Counted from the first letter of the stretch, positions 31,984 through 40,667 are shown. The stretch is DNA of 40,873 nucleotides from a bacterium (GCA_021784555.1 JAJYHY010000026.1:1-40873); one strand, 5' to 3'. Made by a program: numbers and translations. Notes: a model not told the origin generated them from the letters alone.

Positions 31984-34086
31984 GATTACGATGGTGAAGC
32001 GGCTCCCCTTTCCCGCCGCGCTGCGGACGAGCACGCGCCCGCCATGGGCCTCGGCAACATGCTTGACGATGCTCAGCCCGATGCCCACACCCTGGGTCTG
32101 GCGGCGCAACTCGGAGCCGCAACGGTAAAACCGCTCGAAGATCTTTTCCTGCTCTTCGGGCGGAATTCCCTCGCCGCTATCTTCGACCCAAAGCGCGACG
32201 GCGGAATGAGCAGGCCCGCCGGGCTCCAGGCCGACGGTCACCGTTGCGTCTTTGGGAGAATGCTTGATGGCGTTGTCCAGCAGGTTGATCAGCGCCTGCT
32301 GCACGGCCCGGCCATCAATGGACGGTTCCGGGTTGAGGGCGGGTGTTTCGGCGAGGCTGAGCCGCAACGTTACGCCGCGCTCGGTGGCGTAAGTGTCCAT
32401 CAGTTTAACCGTCTGCCGGGTCAATTCGGGCAGGTCTGTCGGCTCAAATTCGTATCGTTTGCGGCCCTGGTCGATGCGGGAGAAGTCCAACACATTCTCG
32501 ATGAGGGAGGAGAGCCGGTGGCATTCCTGGACGATGAAATGGAAATACTCCCGCTGTTTGGCGGGTTCGGGGATCTTGCCTCTATCCAGGCTCTCGGCCA
32601 TGAGGCGGACGGAGGCGATAGGGGCGCGCAATTCGTGGGAGACACTCGAGACAAAACTGCTCTTTAGCTCACTCAGGCGCAATTGACGCCGGAAGGCGCG
32701 ATAGGCGGCCAGCAGACCCACCGCCCCGGCAAACGCGGAGGCGGCGATGAGTGAACCGAACCAAACGGCGCGGAGGCGCTGGCGTTGGAAGAGGGCGCCA
32801 GGGTCTGCCAGAGAGACCATAACTTTCAGACTGGGCGCGCTTGCCTGGCCCAGCACGGCCGAGGCGGGCGTTGCGGAACGTTTTCGAGCACTGCCGTCCG
32901 CCTGTGAGGTGTCCCCGGACGCGCGTATCGCCTTGGTTAAGCTCCTGCCTCCCGCCTCGATGTCGATGTCGAAAAACTCCGGGATTGGGGGCATACTCGT
33001 AACCGCCGCTTGGGCCAGGGAACGGGCCTCAGGCTCGCTTCGGCAAACGTACCAGGCATCCGTGGCGTTAGCTTCAAAGCGGGCCGCGAGCCAGTTTGTC
33101 TCCTGGACAGGCGCGTTGGTCGCGGCCAATGTCTCCTTCCGTTCCCACAGCGGCATGCTGTCGCTCGCCGTGAACCAGAACAGGCCGCCGCTTTCACCCC
33201 CGCCCCGGGCTTCGCCTGGTCCGCCCAAGACAAGACGCAGAATCGGCGCGGCCGCGGCATAGAGGCGACGCGAGGAGTCATGCTCTTGCCAAACGCCCTG
33301 CCAGTGGCGCACGGTCCGTTTTGCCTCAGGCGCAGTTGCTTGATCCAATGCCGTAGAGAGGAGAATCGGGGAGAGCACGCTGGGCTGATTGACCGCGTTG
33401 GAGCAGAATTCGTCCAGCGATGCGAAGGAGCCGGTGAGCAGCGAAGGCGCCAGCGCATTGGAGGGATTGGACTTCTGAAGTTCGAGCAGCCTCAATTGGG
33501 CCAGCGGCCCCAGCGGCAGGCCGCTTTCGCCCACCACATCGCCGTACTGGGCGCATACCTTAGTGAACCGGCTGGCGGCCGCGCGGTAGTTGCCTTGGCG
33601 GGCTTGCGCCAGGCCCAGCGCAAAATTGGCGGCGGCGGCAAAATCACGGGGCGGCGCCAGTTTCAGAAAGGCGCGGTAGGCGTGGATGGCCGCCGTGACT
33701 TCGCCGCTGTCCGCCGGCGTTCTGCCGCTCCGTTGCGCCTCTTCCCAAAGCCGCCTCTGTTCCGGCTTCAGATGCTCCACTTCCAATCGCTCAGACTGAG
33801 GCAAGGCTACCCAGGGTCGCGGGAAAATGAGTGTTCCATCAGGGGCAACCTCAAACGCGTGAGGGATGCGTTGAGGCGGCCCGGCGACCGCCGTCTGCTT
33901 AGTTCGCACGGCGGGGAGCAAAGCGTCGGCGATGCCCTGAGCGCGCTCAACCGCCTCGTGCCGCGCCAGCACCTGGTCTTGGCGCAACACAATGCCGCCG
34001 ACGACCCCCAAGACGGCGACCGGCAGGACGATGAGCACACCCTGCCAGAAAAAGGCCGGCTTTCGACTTCGGCGCGCAGGTCTCAT
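31969..34086 (-). CDS. membrane sensor histidine kinase
   Basis: A 705-residue kinase. One N-terminal helix (WQGVLIVLPVAVLGVVGGIVL), a periplasmic sensor region of about 400 residues that includes TPR-like helices (FALGLAQARQGNYRAAASRFTKV), a second helix near 445 (FGSLIAASAFAGAVGLLAAY), then HisKA with SSVSHELRAPIASVRLMAESL (phospho-acceptor histidine) and HATPase with NLLDNAIKHSP (N box), VEDSGEGIPP (G1), FERFYR (F) and GVGIGLSIVKHVAEAHGG (G2). All catalytic boxes are intact. The last residues (GVGS) and the stop come from a palindromic repeat, so the native C-terminus, usually a few residues longer, has been replaced. It phosphorylates the response regulator downstream. Confidence 0.92.
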   Translation of the reverse strand: MRPARRSRKPAFFWQGVLIVLPVAVLGVVGGIVLRQDQVLARHEAVERAQGIADALLPAVRTKQTAVAGPPQRIPHAFEVAPDGTLIFPRPWVALPQSERLEVEHLKPEQRRLWEEAQRSGRTPADSGEVTAAIHAYRAFLKLAPPRDFAAAANFALGLAQARQGNYRAAASRFTKVCAQYGDVVGESGLPLGPLAQLRLLELQKSNPSNALAPSLLTGSFASLDEFCSNAVNQPSVLSPILLSTALDQATAPEAKRTVRHWQGVWQEHDSSRRLYAAAAPILRLVLGGPGEARGGGESGGLFWFTASDSMPLWERKETLAATNAPVQETNWLAARFEANATDAWYVCRSEPEARSLAQAAVTSMPPIPEFFDIDIEAGGRSLTKAIRASGDTSQADGSARKRSATPASAVLGQASAPSLKVMVSLADPGALFQRQRLRAVWFGSLIAASAFAGAVGLLAAYRAFRRQLRLSELKSSFVSSVSHELRAPIASVRLMAESLDRGKIPEPAKQREYFHFIVQECHRLSSLIENVLDFSRIDQGRKRYEFEPTDLPELTRQTVKLMDTYATERGVTLRLSLAETPALNPEPSIDGRAVQQALINLLDNAIKHSPKDATVTVGLEPGGPAHSAVALWVEDSGEGIPPEEQEKIFERFYRCGSELRRQTQGVGIGLSIVKHVAEAHGGRVLVRSAAGKGSRFTIVIGVGS

Positions 34087-34140
34087 TGGTCAGACATTAA
34101 AGCCATACCCCGCAAGCATACCGGCTCCAGGGAACCGAGA

Positions 34141-34157
34141 TGTCATGGTTTTGTAAA
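34141..34157. promoter_or_regulatory. Pho-box-like motif in the kinase/hydrolase divergent region
   Basis: An exact second copy of TGTCATGGTTTTGTAAA (see 30297-30313), 55 bp upstream of the kinase start. A related GTAAAGTTTA pair lies at 34153-34162 and 34197-34206, 44 bp apart. The region 34087-34340 separates the divergent kinase and secreted-protein genes and holds nothing else I can support. Confidence 0.45.
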
Positions 34158-34340
34158 GTTTAACTGCTCAGTTGGCGGCTTGACCCGAGCCGTTACGTAA
34201 AGTTTAGGCCGAAATTGGATTGCCTCCCGCCGCTCACTGAGCCAGGATGCCGTCTCGGCGAAATCGGCTTGTTCCACAACGACCGCTTTTGCCGCCCAAC
34301 CGGCGCGGACCGTCCGCTCGGTAAACCCAATAACTAAGCT

Positions 34341-36287
34341 ATGAAGCGAACGATTCTTCCAGTCCTTCTTGGTTTGGCCATTGTCGCCAGCCCCAACTAC
34401 GTCCGCAATTGCGTTGCCGGCCAGTACCACAACTTTGACGTCAGTGTCTATATGGTGGTCAACACCGTGCGCCGGCTCGGCCAGGACACCGCCCTTCTCA
34501 GCAACCAATGGCATCGGATTAGCAGCCAACTCAAGGTGGATAAGGTGTACATCGAGGCGCAGCGAAACCGCACAGTCGCCACCGACGACGAGCTGGAGGC
34601 GGTCAAGAAGTTCTTTGTCGAGCGTGGCGTCAAGGTGGCGGGCGGCGCCTGCCTTTCCGATGGAGACTATCCGGGCGGCGGCCAGTTCAAATCCTTCTGC
34701 TACACCGACCCCGCCGACCGCGCGTTCATCAAGCAGGCCGTGGAGCTCGCGGCGCGACATTTCAACGAAATCATCCAGGACGATTTCTTCTTCGTCACCA
34801 CCAAATACGATTCGGACATCGCCGCCAAAGGCAACCGGAGTTGGACCCAGTTCCGTCTGGACCTAATGGACAAGGCGGCGCGGGAGCTGCTCATCGGCCC
34901 GGCCAAGGCGGTCAATCCCAACGTCAAGATGGTCATCAAGTTCCCCAATTGGTATGAGCACTTTGCCGGCTCCGGGTTCGACCTGGACAAGGAGCCGCGC
35001 CTCTTCGACGGCATCTATACCGGCACCGAAACCCGCGACCCCGAGACCACCGACCAGAACCTGCAACAGTACGAGAGCTACGAAATCTTCCGCTACTTCG
35101 AGAATATCGCCCCCGGACGCAACGGGGGCGGCTGGGTGGACACCTTTAATACCCGCTACATCGATCGCTATGCCGAGCAGCTCTGGGACACCGTTTTTGC
35201 CAAAGCGCCCGAAATGAACCTCTTCGAGTGGACGGCCATGTTGCGCCCCATCCGGCCAGGCGACCGTGCCCAGTGGGCGAACCTGCCCACCAGCTTCAAT
35301 TACAACCAAATGCTCCAGTCCTACAAAGACAGCGCCCCCGCCGATGCGCCGCCCCAGCCGACCTACGCCCGCGCCGCCGGTTACGCCCTGGAGCAGGCGG
35401 ACGCCTTTCTCGGAAAGCTCGGCAAGCCCATCGGGATTGCCAGCTACCGACCGCCCCACGCCTGGGCGGAGGACTTCCTCCACAACTACTTTGGTATGAT
35501 CGGCATCCCGATTGAGCTGTATCCCACGTTCCCGACCAACGCCAACCTCGTCCTCCTGACGGAAGCCGCCGCCGCCGACCCGGACATCGTCGCCAAAATC
35601 GAAGGGCAATTGAGGGCCGGCAAATCGGTCGTTATTACCTCGGGCCTCCTCCATGCCCTCCAGGGCAAGGGCATCGAGGACATTGTCGAACTGCAATACA
35701 CCTACCGCAAGATCCTGGCGCACGAATACCAGGCCGGCTTCGGCGCCGGCACCACCTCGACGCTGGGCGGCGGCAAGGACGATGACATTCTGTTTCCGGA
35801 CATTCGGTTCCTGACCAACGATGCCTGGCAATTGGTGCGCGCCTTGGCCTCTGGAAAGGGATACCCCCTGCTGCTCATGGACCATTATTCTCGAGGCGTG
35901 ATCTACGTCTGGACCATCCCGGACAACTTTAACGACCTCTATCGCCTGCCGGTCAGCGTCACGACCGCCATCAAAAATTACGTCATGGCCGGGTTCCCCG
36001 TCCGATTAGACGGGCCGAGCCAGGTCGCCCTGTTTGCTTATGACAATAACACTTTCATCACCGAATCCTACCTGCCGACCAACGCCGACGTGCGCGTCTC
36101 GGTTACGGGCAATTTTACTAAGCTCCGCAATCTGGTAACTGGGGAAATCCTCAACGCCCAGCCGCAACGTGGCTTTGGCCTGGGCTGGGGCCGCTTTGGA
36201 CGCCGACGGTGGGGCGCGGCACCCCGCGCATCATTCAACGTCCACCTGCTGGCGCATAGCTATTGCGTCTTCAAGCCGGGCGCCTGA
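34341..36287 (+). CDS. secreted protein of unknown function, glycoside-hydrolase-like
   Basis: A 648-residue protein with a signal peptide (MKRTILPVLLGLAIVASPNY; likely cleavage near VAG). The first 300 residues look like a TIM-barrel hydrolase (HRISSQLKVDKVYIEAQRN, FNEIIQDDFFFVTTKYD, VNPNVKMVIKFPNWYEHF, FDGIYTGTETRDPE). Acidic residues in DDFFF and GTETRD sit where a retaining glycosidase would have them, but I cannot assign a family. The middle (about 375-480) resembles the glutamine-amidotransferase-like trimerisation domain of GH42-type enzymes (LLTEAAAADPDIVAKIEGQLRAGKSVVITSGLL). The end is glycine- and arginine-rich (GFGLGWGRFGRRRWG) and recurs as a fragment at 37057-37167. Confidence 0.7.
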   Translation: MKRTILPVLLGLAIVASPNYVRNCVAGQYHNFDVSVYMVVNTVRRLGQDTALLSNQWHRISSQLKVDKVYIEAQRNRTVATDDELEAVKKFFVERGVKVAGGACLSDGDYPGGGQFKSFCYTDPADRAFIKQAVELAARHFNEIIQDDFFFVTTKYDSDIAAKGNRSWTQFRLDLMDKAARELLIGPAKAVNPNVKMVIKFPNWYEHFAGSGFDLDKEPRLFDGIYTGTETRDPETTDQNLQQYESYEIFRYFENIAPGRNGGGWVDTFNTRYIDRYAEQLWDTVFAKAPEMNLFEWTAMLRPIRPGDRAQWANLPTSFNYNQMLQSYKDSAPADAPPQPTYARAAGYALEQADAFLGKLGKPIGIASYRPPHAWAEDFLHNYFGMIGIPIELYPTFPTNANLVLLTEAAAADPDIVAKIEGQLRAGKSVVITSGLLHALQGKGIEDIVELQYTYRKILAHEYQAGFGAGTTSTLGGGKDDDILFPDIRFLTNDAWQLVRALASGKGYPLLLMDHYSRGVIYVWTIPDNFNDLYRLPVSVTTAIKNYVMAGFPVRLDGPSQVALFAYDNNTFITESYLPTNADVRVSVTGNFTKLRNLVTGEILNAQPQRGFGLGWGRFGRRRWGAAPRASFNVHLLAHSYCVFKPGA

Positions 36288-36386
36288 CGGGGGTGGTGGG
36301 GTTCAAAGTGGCCGGTCGTGAGCCGGAGTGACTCCACAAGAACTTCCGCGGCGCAATCTTTTGGCATATTGTGAGAAAAAGCAAAG

Positions 36387-37025
36387 ATGACACGCGCAAC
36401 TCCAACTGAAATCCCGCCCCCCGTCTCTGAGATTCCATCGGAAAGGATCTCCTACGAGCAGTTTCTCAACTTGCCCGGTCCGAACCACGATGTCGAGTGG
36501 ATGGACGGGAGAATGATTCCTATGAGCCCAGTCACTGAACCGCATGAAAACCTCCGGGGCCTGGTCCACCCCGTGCTCAGGCATTTTGCCGAAGCCCATG
36601 ATCTTGGGCGGATCTACTCCGAGCCCTTCCAGATGAAAACCGGTCCCGACCTGCCTGGGCGTGCTCCAGACGTGCTGTTTATCGCGAACCGAAACCTGGG
36701 TCGCCTCAAGCGGCTCTGCCTCGAGGGGCCGGCCGATTTAGTGGTGGAAATTATCAGCCCTGGCAGCCGGGCCGTGGACCGCGGGGAGAAGTTTTATGAG
36801 TACGAGCAAGGCGGCGTGCCGGAGTACTGGCTGCTGGATCCCGAACGGAAAACAGCCGAGTTTTACCAGCGCGGGAGCGACGGCATTTACCGTCCCGTCC
36901 AGCTTGACTCCCAGGGCGTGTATCGCAGCCGCGCGATGCCTGGCCTGTGGATGAAAGTGGAGTGGTTTTGGCAAAGCCCATTGCCTTCGATCCTGGCCGT
37001 GCTCAGGGAATGGAAACTGGTTTGA
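36387..37025 (+). CDS. Uma2-family (DUF820) putative restriction-endonuclease-like protein
   Basis: A 212-residue protein with the Uma2 fold of the PD-(D/E)XK nuclease superfamily: ISYEQFLNLPG, VEWMDGRMIPMSPVTEPHE, RAPDVLFIANRNL with D95, LVVEIISPGSRAVDRGEKFYEYEQGGVPEYWLLDP with E121 and K135. These residues form the usual nuclease core. Uma2 proteins are multicopy in cyanobacteria, planctomycetes and Verrucomicrobia; the function is unproven. It is bracketed by two copies of the same 3' gene end (36171-36281 and 37057-37167), suggesting it arrived by insertion or unequal recombination. Confidence 0.87.
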   Translation: MTRATPTEIPPPVSEIPSERISYEQFLNLPGPNHDVEWMDGRMIPMSPVTEPHENLRGLVHPVLRHFAEAHDLGRIYSEPFQMKTGPDLPGRAPDVLFIANRNLGRLKRLCLEGPADLVVEIISPGSRAVDRGEKFYEYEQGGVPEYWLLDPERKTAEFYQRGSDGIYRPVQLDSQGVYRSRAMPGLWMKVEWFWQSPLPSILAVLREWKLV

Positions 37026-37056
37026 TTCCTGAAACCCATCCTCCATGCGGGAGAGC

Positions 37057-37167
37057 GGCTTTGGCCGAGGCCGCTTCGGACGCCGACGGCGGGGTGCGGC
37101 ACCCCGCGCATCATTCAGCGTCCATTTGCTGCCGCATGGCTATTGCGTTTTCGAGGCGGAGAAATAG
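37057..37167 (+). pseudogene. duplicated 3' end of the secreted hydrolase-like gene
   Basis: Encodes GFGRGRFGRRRRGAAPRASF, then SVHLLPHGYCVFEAEK and a stop, against GFGLGWGRFGRRRWGAAPRA and NVHLLAHSYCVFKPGA at the end of the gene at 34341-36287. DNA identity is high except for a six-base deletion and a few substitutions. Only this tail is present, starting about 30 bases after the Uma2 stop. It is the scar of a paralogue or of a tandem duplication. Confidence 0.75.
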
Positions 37168-37184
37168 GGTATAAGGTTGAAGAT

Positions 37185-37565
37185 ATGACAACGATGACTG
37201 ATGCGCCAAGCCAGCCCGCGCAACTGAACGGTGGACTCTCTAAGCGAATTCTGCGCCTGTTCAGTGCGCAGGTTGAGGATTGGTATGAAGAGTGCCGGCG
37301 GCTTAGCCGCTGGGAGGACCAGCACTTGTTGGACCAGCCGGCACCAGAGCGGTCCGCTGAGCACACCCGTTTGCTCGACGAATTGGAGCGCGTGGGCCAC
37401 TGGCTCTCTTCCGTGACGCGGGAGCCAGGTTTCCCGGACCATGCGAGCGCGGAGCTTGTCGCGATGACGCTCCAGGACCTGCGGGACGCCCGAGCCCTGT
37501 GGCACGGCAACATGCGCCCGGAAGGCCGCCGGGAGATCCTCCGTACGATCTTCAATGAGCCCTGA
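37185..37565 (+). CDS. small helical protein of unknown function
   Basis: A 126-residue, mostly alpha-helical, acidic soluble protein (LSKRILRLFSAQVEDWYEECRRL, EHTRLLDELERVGHWLSSV, ELVAMTLQDLRDARALWHGN). The ATG at 37185 follows the duplicated gene tail by 17 bases, with a weak AAGG eight to eleven bases upstream. It overlaps the next frame (MSPELERLL) by 11 bases, so the two were probably an operon. I do not recognise the family. Confidence 0.55.
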   Translation: MTTMTDAPSQPAQLNGGLSKRILRLFSAQVEDWYEECRRLSRWEDQHLLDQPAPERSAEHTRLLDELERVGHWLSSVTREPGFPDHASAELVAMTLQDLRDARALWHGNMRPEGRREILRTIFNEP

Positions 37566-37758
37566 ACTGGAGAGGCTGCTGGCCGCCCTCCATGAGAAGC
37601 GCACCTGTCCACCGGAAGAAAAGAGAGCGCTCCCATCGGAGAGGGCGTTCGTGATACGCGGCGTCACTCGCCCGGCCTTGCTGGTCTCAGTTCCTCAAGG
37701 ACTCTCTCCACCGGGCCAAGGAGGGCCATGTCCGGCTCCATCTTTGCTTGGCGAATAG
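37555..37758 (+). pseudogene. truncated small gene, start of MSPELERLLAALHEKRT
   Basis: The first 25 residues (MSPELERLLAALHEKRTCPP) look like a real helical N-terminus and overlap the preceding gene by 11 bases (ATGAGCCCTGA). From about 37640 the frame turns into the antisense of the TPR gene, whose stop is at 37664. I infer that the 3' part was lost and the fragment now runs into the convergent gene. Confidence 0.4.
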
Positions 37759-39271
37759 CTTCGGAGTACCCTCGGCAAAGGTAGACCATCAAGTCAGAGA
37801 AGGCTTGCGGGAGCTTTTGGAAAAGAGGACCCAACACCCGGATGCCTCGCGCAAAAGCGGCTGCTGCTTCGGCATGTTGTCCCTGGCTCCGCAGGACCGA
37901 GCCAAGCGTGCCGCAAGACCTCGCCAAGCCTGGCACAAAAGCGTCGGGCCGGGCCTGGGCCAATCGCTCCCGCATGCGCACCGCCTCTTGGGCCTTGGCT
38001 AGGGCCTCCTCTCCCCGGCCCAGGTCGCTCAGCCTGTTGACCAGATTGTTCAGCGACATCGCCAGATCGGGCAGGAAGGCATCAGGCCGGACCTGGGCCA
38101 GTTGCTCATAAATCCGCGCCGCTTCCTGCGCCTTGGCCAGGGCCTCCTCGCGCCGGCCCATGTTGCTCAGCCTGTTGCCCAGATTGTTCAGCGACATCGC
38201 CAGATCGGGCAGAAAGGCATCAGGCCGGACCTGGGCCAGTTGCTCATAAATCCGCGCCGCTTCCTGCGCCTTGGCCAGGGCCTCCTCGCGGCGGCCCAGG
38301 TCGCTCAGCCCGTTGCTCAGATTGTTCAGCGACATCGCCAAGCCTGGCAGGAAGGCATCGGGCCGAGCCTGGGCCAGTTGCTGCCAGATACGGGCCGCTT
38401 GCTGGGCTTTGGCTACGGCCTCCTCGCGCTGTCCCAAGGCGCTAAGCGCGCTGCCCAAATTGTTGAGCACGCCCGCCCAATCGCGTTTCAGTTCGGCGGA
38501 GCCTGGCGCCAATCGAGCCAGGATTTCCGCTGCCTCCCGAAAGCACTTTTCTGCCGCCTCGTACCGAGCGTGCTCATAAAAGCCGTTCCCGGAGCGTAGC
38601 AGCAGTCGGGCAAGCGTTGAGTCCATTCCCGGTTTGCCGCGCAGCCGCCCGGCCTGTTCCAGCGTGTAATCCGGGTCCGAGGCGGCCTCCCCCTTCAAAA
38701 AGCGCCCGGGTTCGATTTGCACGTTAGAACCCTCCCTTGGTTCCGCCGGCCCCAGAGACGGAATGACGGACACAACGGCGGTCCGGATCGACCAGAGGTC
38801 GGGCGCGGCCTCGCGGAGCAACGCCTGAAGCCATGGAGCCCCCACAAGCACCAGAGGACACGAGAAGCGGCACTGGAGCGGATTTCGGCGCTCATTCAGC
38901 GAAGCCAGGCCCCAGCGCCAGGCCTTGCGCCACTCCTCAATCTCCGGGTCGGAGTCGGGCACCACACTGCCGGTCCACACGCCTCCCAAATCGTCCGTCA
39001 CTTCAAGGTCAAAGAGGTGTTCCCCGAGCCGCCGGGCGTCCTCGCGCCACTCGCAGGCGACCTCGGCGAGCCGTTTGCCTTTTGCCGCGAGATACTCGGA
39101 CAAATGCCGCTGGCAGATCTTCGCTCCGACCGCCCCCGGCAGCAGCAGGACAAGAAAGGCAAAGCCTTCGCCCAGGTCAAAGTGGACCAGGAAACGCCGC
39201 CAGCCGGTCCAGGCCTCATGGCCGTAGAATTGACGGAACTCCTCCTCGACTGTCTCCGCCTGTGATGTCAT
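37664..39271 (-). CDS. TPR-repeat protein with a STAND-associated N-terminal domain
   Basis: A 535-residue cytoplasmic protein. The first 190 residues form a domain (FRQFYGHEAWTGWRRFLVHF, LVLLLPGAVGAKICQRHLSEY, LASLNERRNPLQ, LVLVGAPWLQALLREAAPDL) resembling regions in front of TPR arrays in bacterial STAND-type NTPases of the form 'LNxRRDxLxxxxxPLVLWLP...APDLWSWRS'; my recall, not checked. Then come a TPR unit (NGFYEHARYEAAEKCFREAA) and four 46-residue units of the type ALAKAQEAARIYEQLAQVRP / DAFLPDLAMSLNNLGNRLS, plus a degenerate one. The start ATG is one base after the ATPase stop, so the two genes are coupled. No enzymatic motif seen. Confidence 0.78.
   Translation of the reverse strand: MTSQAETVEEEFRQFYGHEAWTGWRRFLVHFDLGEGFAFLVLLLPGAVGAKICQRHLSEYLAAKGKRLAEVACEWREDARRLGEHLFDLEVTDDLGGVWTGSVVPDSDPEIEEWRKAWRWGLASLNERRNPLQCRFSCPLVLVGAPWLQALLREAAPDLWSIRTAVVSVIPSLGPAEPREGSNVQIEPGRFLKGEAASDPDYTLEQAGRLRGKPGMDSTLARLLLRSGNGFYEHARYEAAEKCFREAAEILARLAPGSAELKRDWAGVLNNLGSALSALGQREEAVAKAQQAARIWQQLAQARPDAFLPGLAMSLNNLSNGLSDLGRREEALAKAQEAARIYEQLAQVRPDAFLPDLAMSLNNLGNRLSNMGRREEALAKAQEAARIYEQLAQVRPDAFLPDLAMSLNNLVNRLSDLGRGEEALAKAQEAVRMRERLAQARPDAFVPGLARSCGTLGSVLRSQGQHAEAAAAFARGIRVLGPLFQKLPQAFSDLMVYLCRGYSEAIRQAKMEPDMALLGPVERVLEELRPARPGE
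37923..38474. repeat. four tandem 138-bp coding repeats in the TPR gene
   Basis: Units begin at about 37923, 38061, 38199 and 38337. The middle two share an identical run of 77 bases (38076-38152 and 38214-38290), while the outer two are more diverged. This is a sign of recent duplication or gene conversion between neighbouring TPR units. Confidence 0.8.
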
Positions 39272-39272
39272 T

Positions 39273-40667
39273 TCACGTCTTTGGCGGCAACGGCAACCTT
39301 GCGAGCGCCTCCACCTGCTCCCGAATGAGCGGGTGGATGTCGTACCAACCCTCGCCATTGGTCAGGTAGAGAACGAGGTGCGTGTCGAGGAATCGGCTGA
39401 GGCGTCCGACGTTTTCGGGCGAAGAATCCGGAAGGGCAGTGTTGCGGAGCTTTCCAATCTCGGCAAGCCAGCGTGCGTCGGCGGCGGAGATTGGCAGGAA
39501 CTCGTTACGGACGTTGGCTATGGCGCGTTGGAGGACCTCGGGGGTCATCGGCAGGGTGGGCCGCCAGGACCCGACGAGAACAGTAGCCTCCCGGAACAGG
39601 CGGAGGAGATCGCGAAAATGGCCGCCGCTCTGGGCGATGAGCTTGTCCGCCATTCCCTGACCGATCTCTGTGTCCGTGCCAAAAAGTCTGCGAAAACCTT
39701 CTTTCGTGAACCTCTTGAGGATAGCCTCTCGAAAAGAGCGCCAGCCTGCCGGGTATCTGCTCCGTTGCCTGTCGTTTTCCCAGAGCCGGACGCAAGGGAG
39801 GATTTCGATGCTGAATGCGCCCGGCAGCACAAATTGGAGCCACGGTGGCACCGTGTAGATGACATGAACCAAAGGCAGGCGCAGGGCCTCCATATAATTG
39901 GCAAAGAGACGCTCCACGCTTCGAATCACGGCCTGCTCGTTGGTGCGCGAGCCGCGTATCTGCTCAAACTGATCGAACAGAAAGACAACCTGCAGGCCCG
40001 GCTGGCCTCTCGTGTCGCGGACGGCTTTGACGCCCTCTTCGGTGAACGCGTTGACCTCCCTCTTGAGCTCGCCCAGGCGGTTTGCCATGAAGTCGTGGAG
40101 CTTTTGCCGAAAGGAGGGAGCGGTCTTGAGAGCGACCTTGAGGTCCAGGCCCGCCTTCAGTTCACCGAGAATGCTCTTTGCGGGGGAAGCGATCTCGAGC
40201 TTGGGTGACAGCTCGCTGACTTCCAACGTGGTCTTGCTTAGGTAATTCCCGATCCGCCGCCAGAAGCCTTCCTTGGAGACGGCAGTTCCGGTCTTCTTCT
40301 CGATCTGTTCGCCAAAGGCGCCGGCCACCGCCATCAGCATGGTGACGATGTCAACCTCCTCCGAGCCGCTCAGGTATTCTAGCGCACTGGCGTAGAGCAC
40401 CAGGTAGCCCTGTTGCTCCAACTCGGCTCCCAGCCGGAGGAGTTCGGTTGTCTTCCCTGTGCCGCGGAAGCCCGAAAACAGGTGGAGACTCTCCACGTCG
40501 CTATATGAAATACGTCTCTTTAGCATGGCGACCGGGTCTTCGCCCTCAGGACGCTGATAGATTGGTTCGTAGAACGGGTCTCCCGGCTCCAGCGGCCTGT
40601 CCGCCAAGCTCTGATACACTCTCTTGAGCAGTCGCTCCTGTTCCGGGTTCAATGCCATGCGCATCAT
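39273..40667 (-). CDS. P-loop ATPase of the AAA/STAND type
   Basis: A 464-residue NTPase. Walker A is SGFRGTGKTTEL (residues about 65-76), Walker B VVFLFDQFEQIRG (about 225-237), with a following arginine-rich sensor region (NDRQRSRYPAGWRSFREAIL) and a winged-helix-like C-terminus. The N-terminus has NPEQERLLKRVYQSLADRPLEPGDPFYEP. It is translated together with the TPR protein and likely acts with it as sensor and switch. The start is uncertain: ATG at 40667, 40664 or 40658 (or TTG at 40694), none with a good ribosome-binding site. The related class includes bacterial NLR-like and signalling ATPases, but no effector motif is present here. Confidence 0.8.
   Translation of the reverse strand: MMRMALNPEQERLLKRVYQSLADRPLEPGDPFYEPIYQRPEGEDPVAMLKRRISYSDVESLHLFSGFRGTGKTTELLRLGAELEQQGYLVLYASALEYLSGSEEVDIVTMLMAVAGAFGEQIEKKTGTAVSKEGFWRRIGNYLSKTTLEVSELSPKLEIASPAKSILGELKAGLDLKVALKTAPSFRQKLHDFMANRLGELKREVNAFTEEGVKAVRDTRGQPGLQVVFLFDQFEQIRGSRTNEQAVIRSVERLFANYMEALRLPLVHVIYTVPPWLQFVLPGAFSIEILPCVRLWENDRQRSRYPAGWRSFREAILKRFTKEGFRRLFGTDTEIGQGMADKLIAQSGGHFRDLLRLFREATVLVGSWRPTLPMTPEVLQRAIANVRNEFLPISAADARWLAEIGKLRNTALPDSSPENVGRLSRFLDTHLVLYLTNGEGWYDIHPLIREQVEALARLPLPPKT

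Noticed and set aside
33010-34200. A 396-codon plus-strand frame opposite the histidine kinase N-terminus
   Set aside because: The antisense of a convincing kinase sensor region; no start signal and arginine/glutamine-rich composition.
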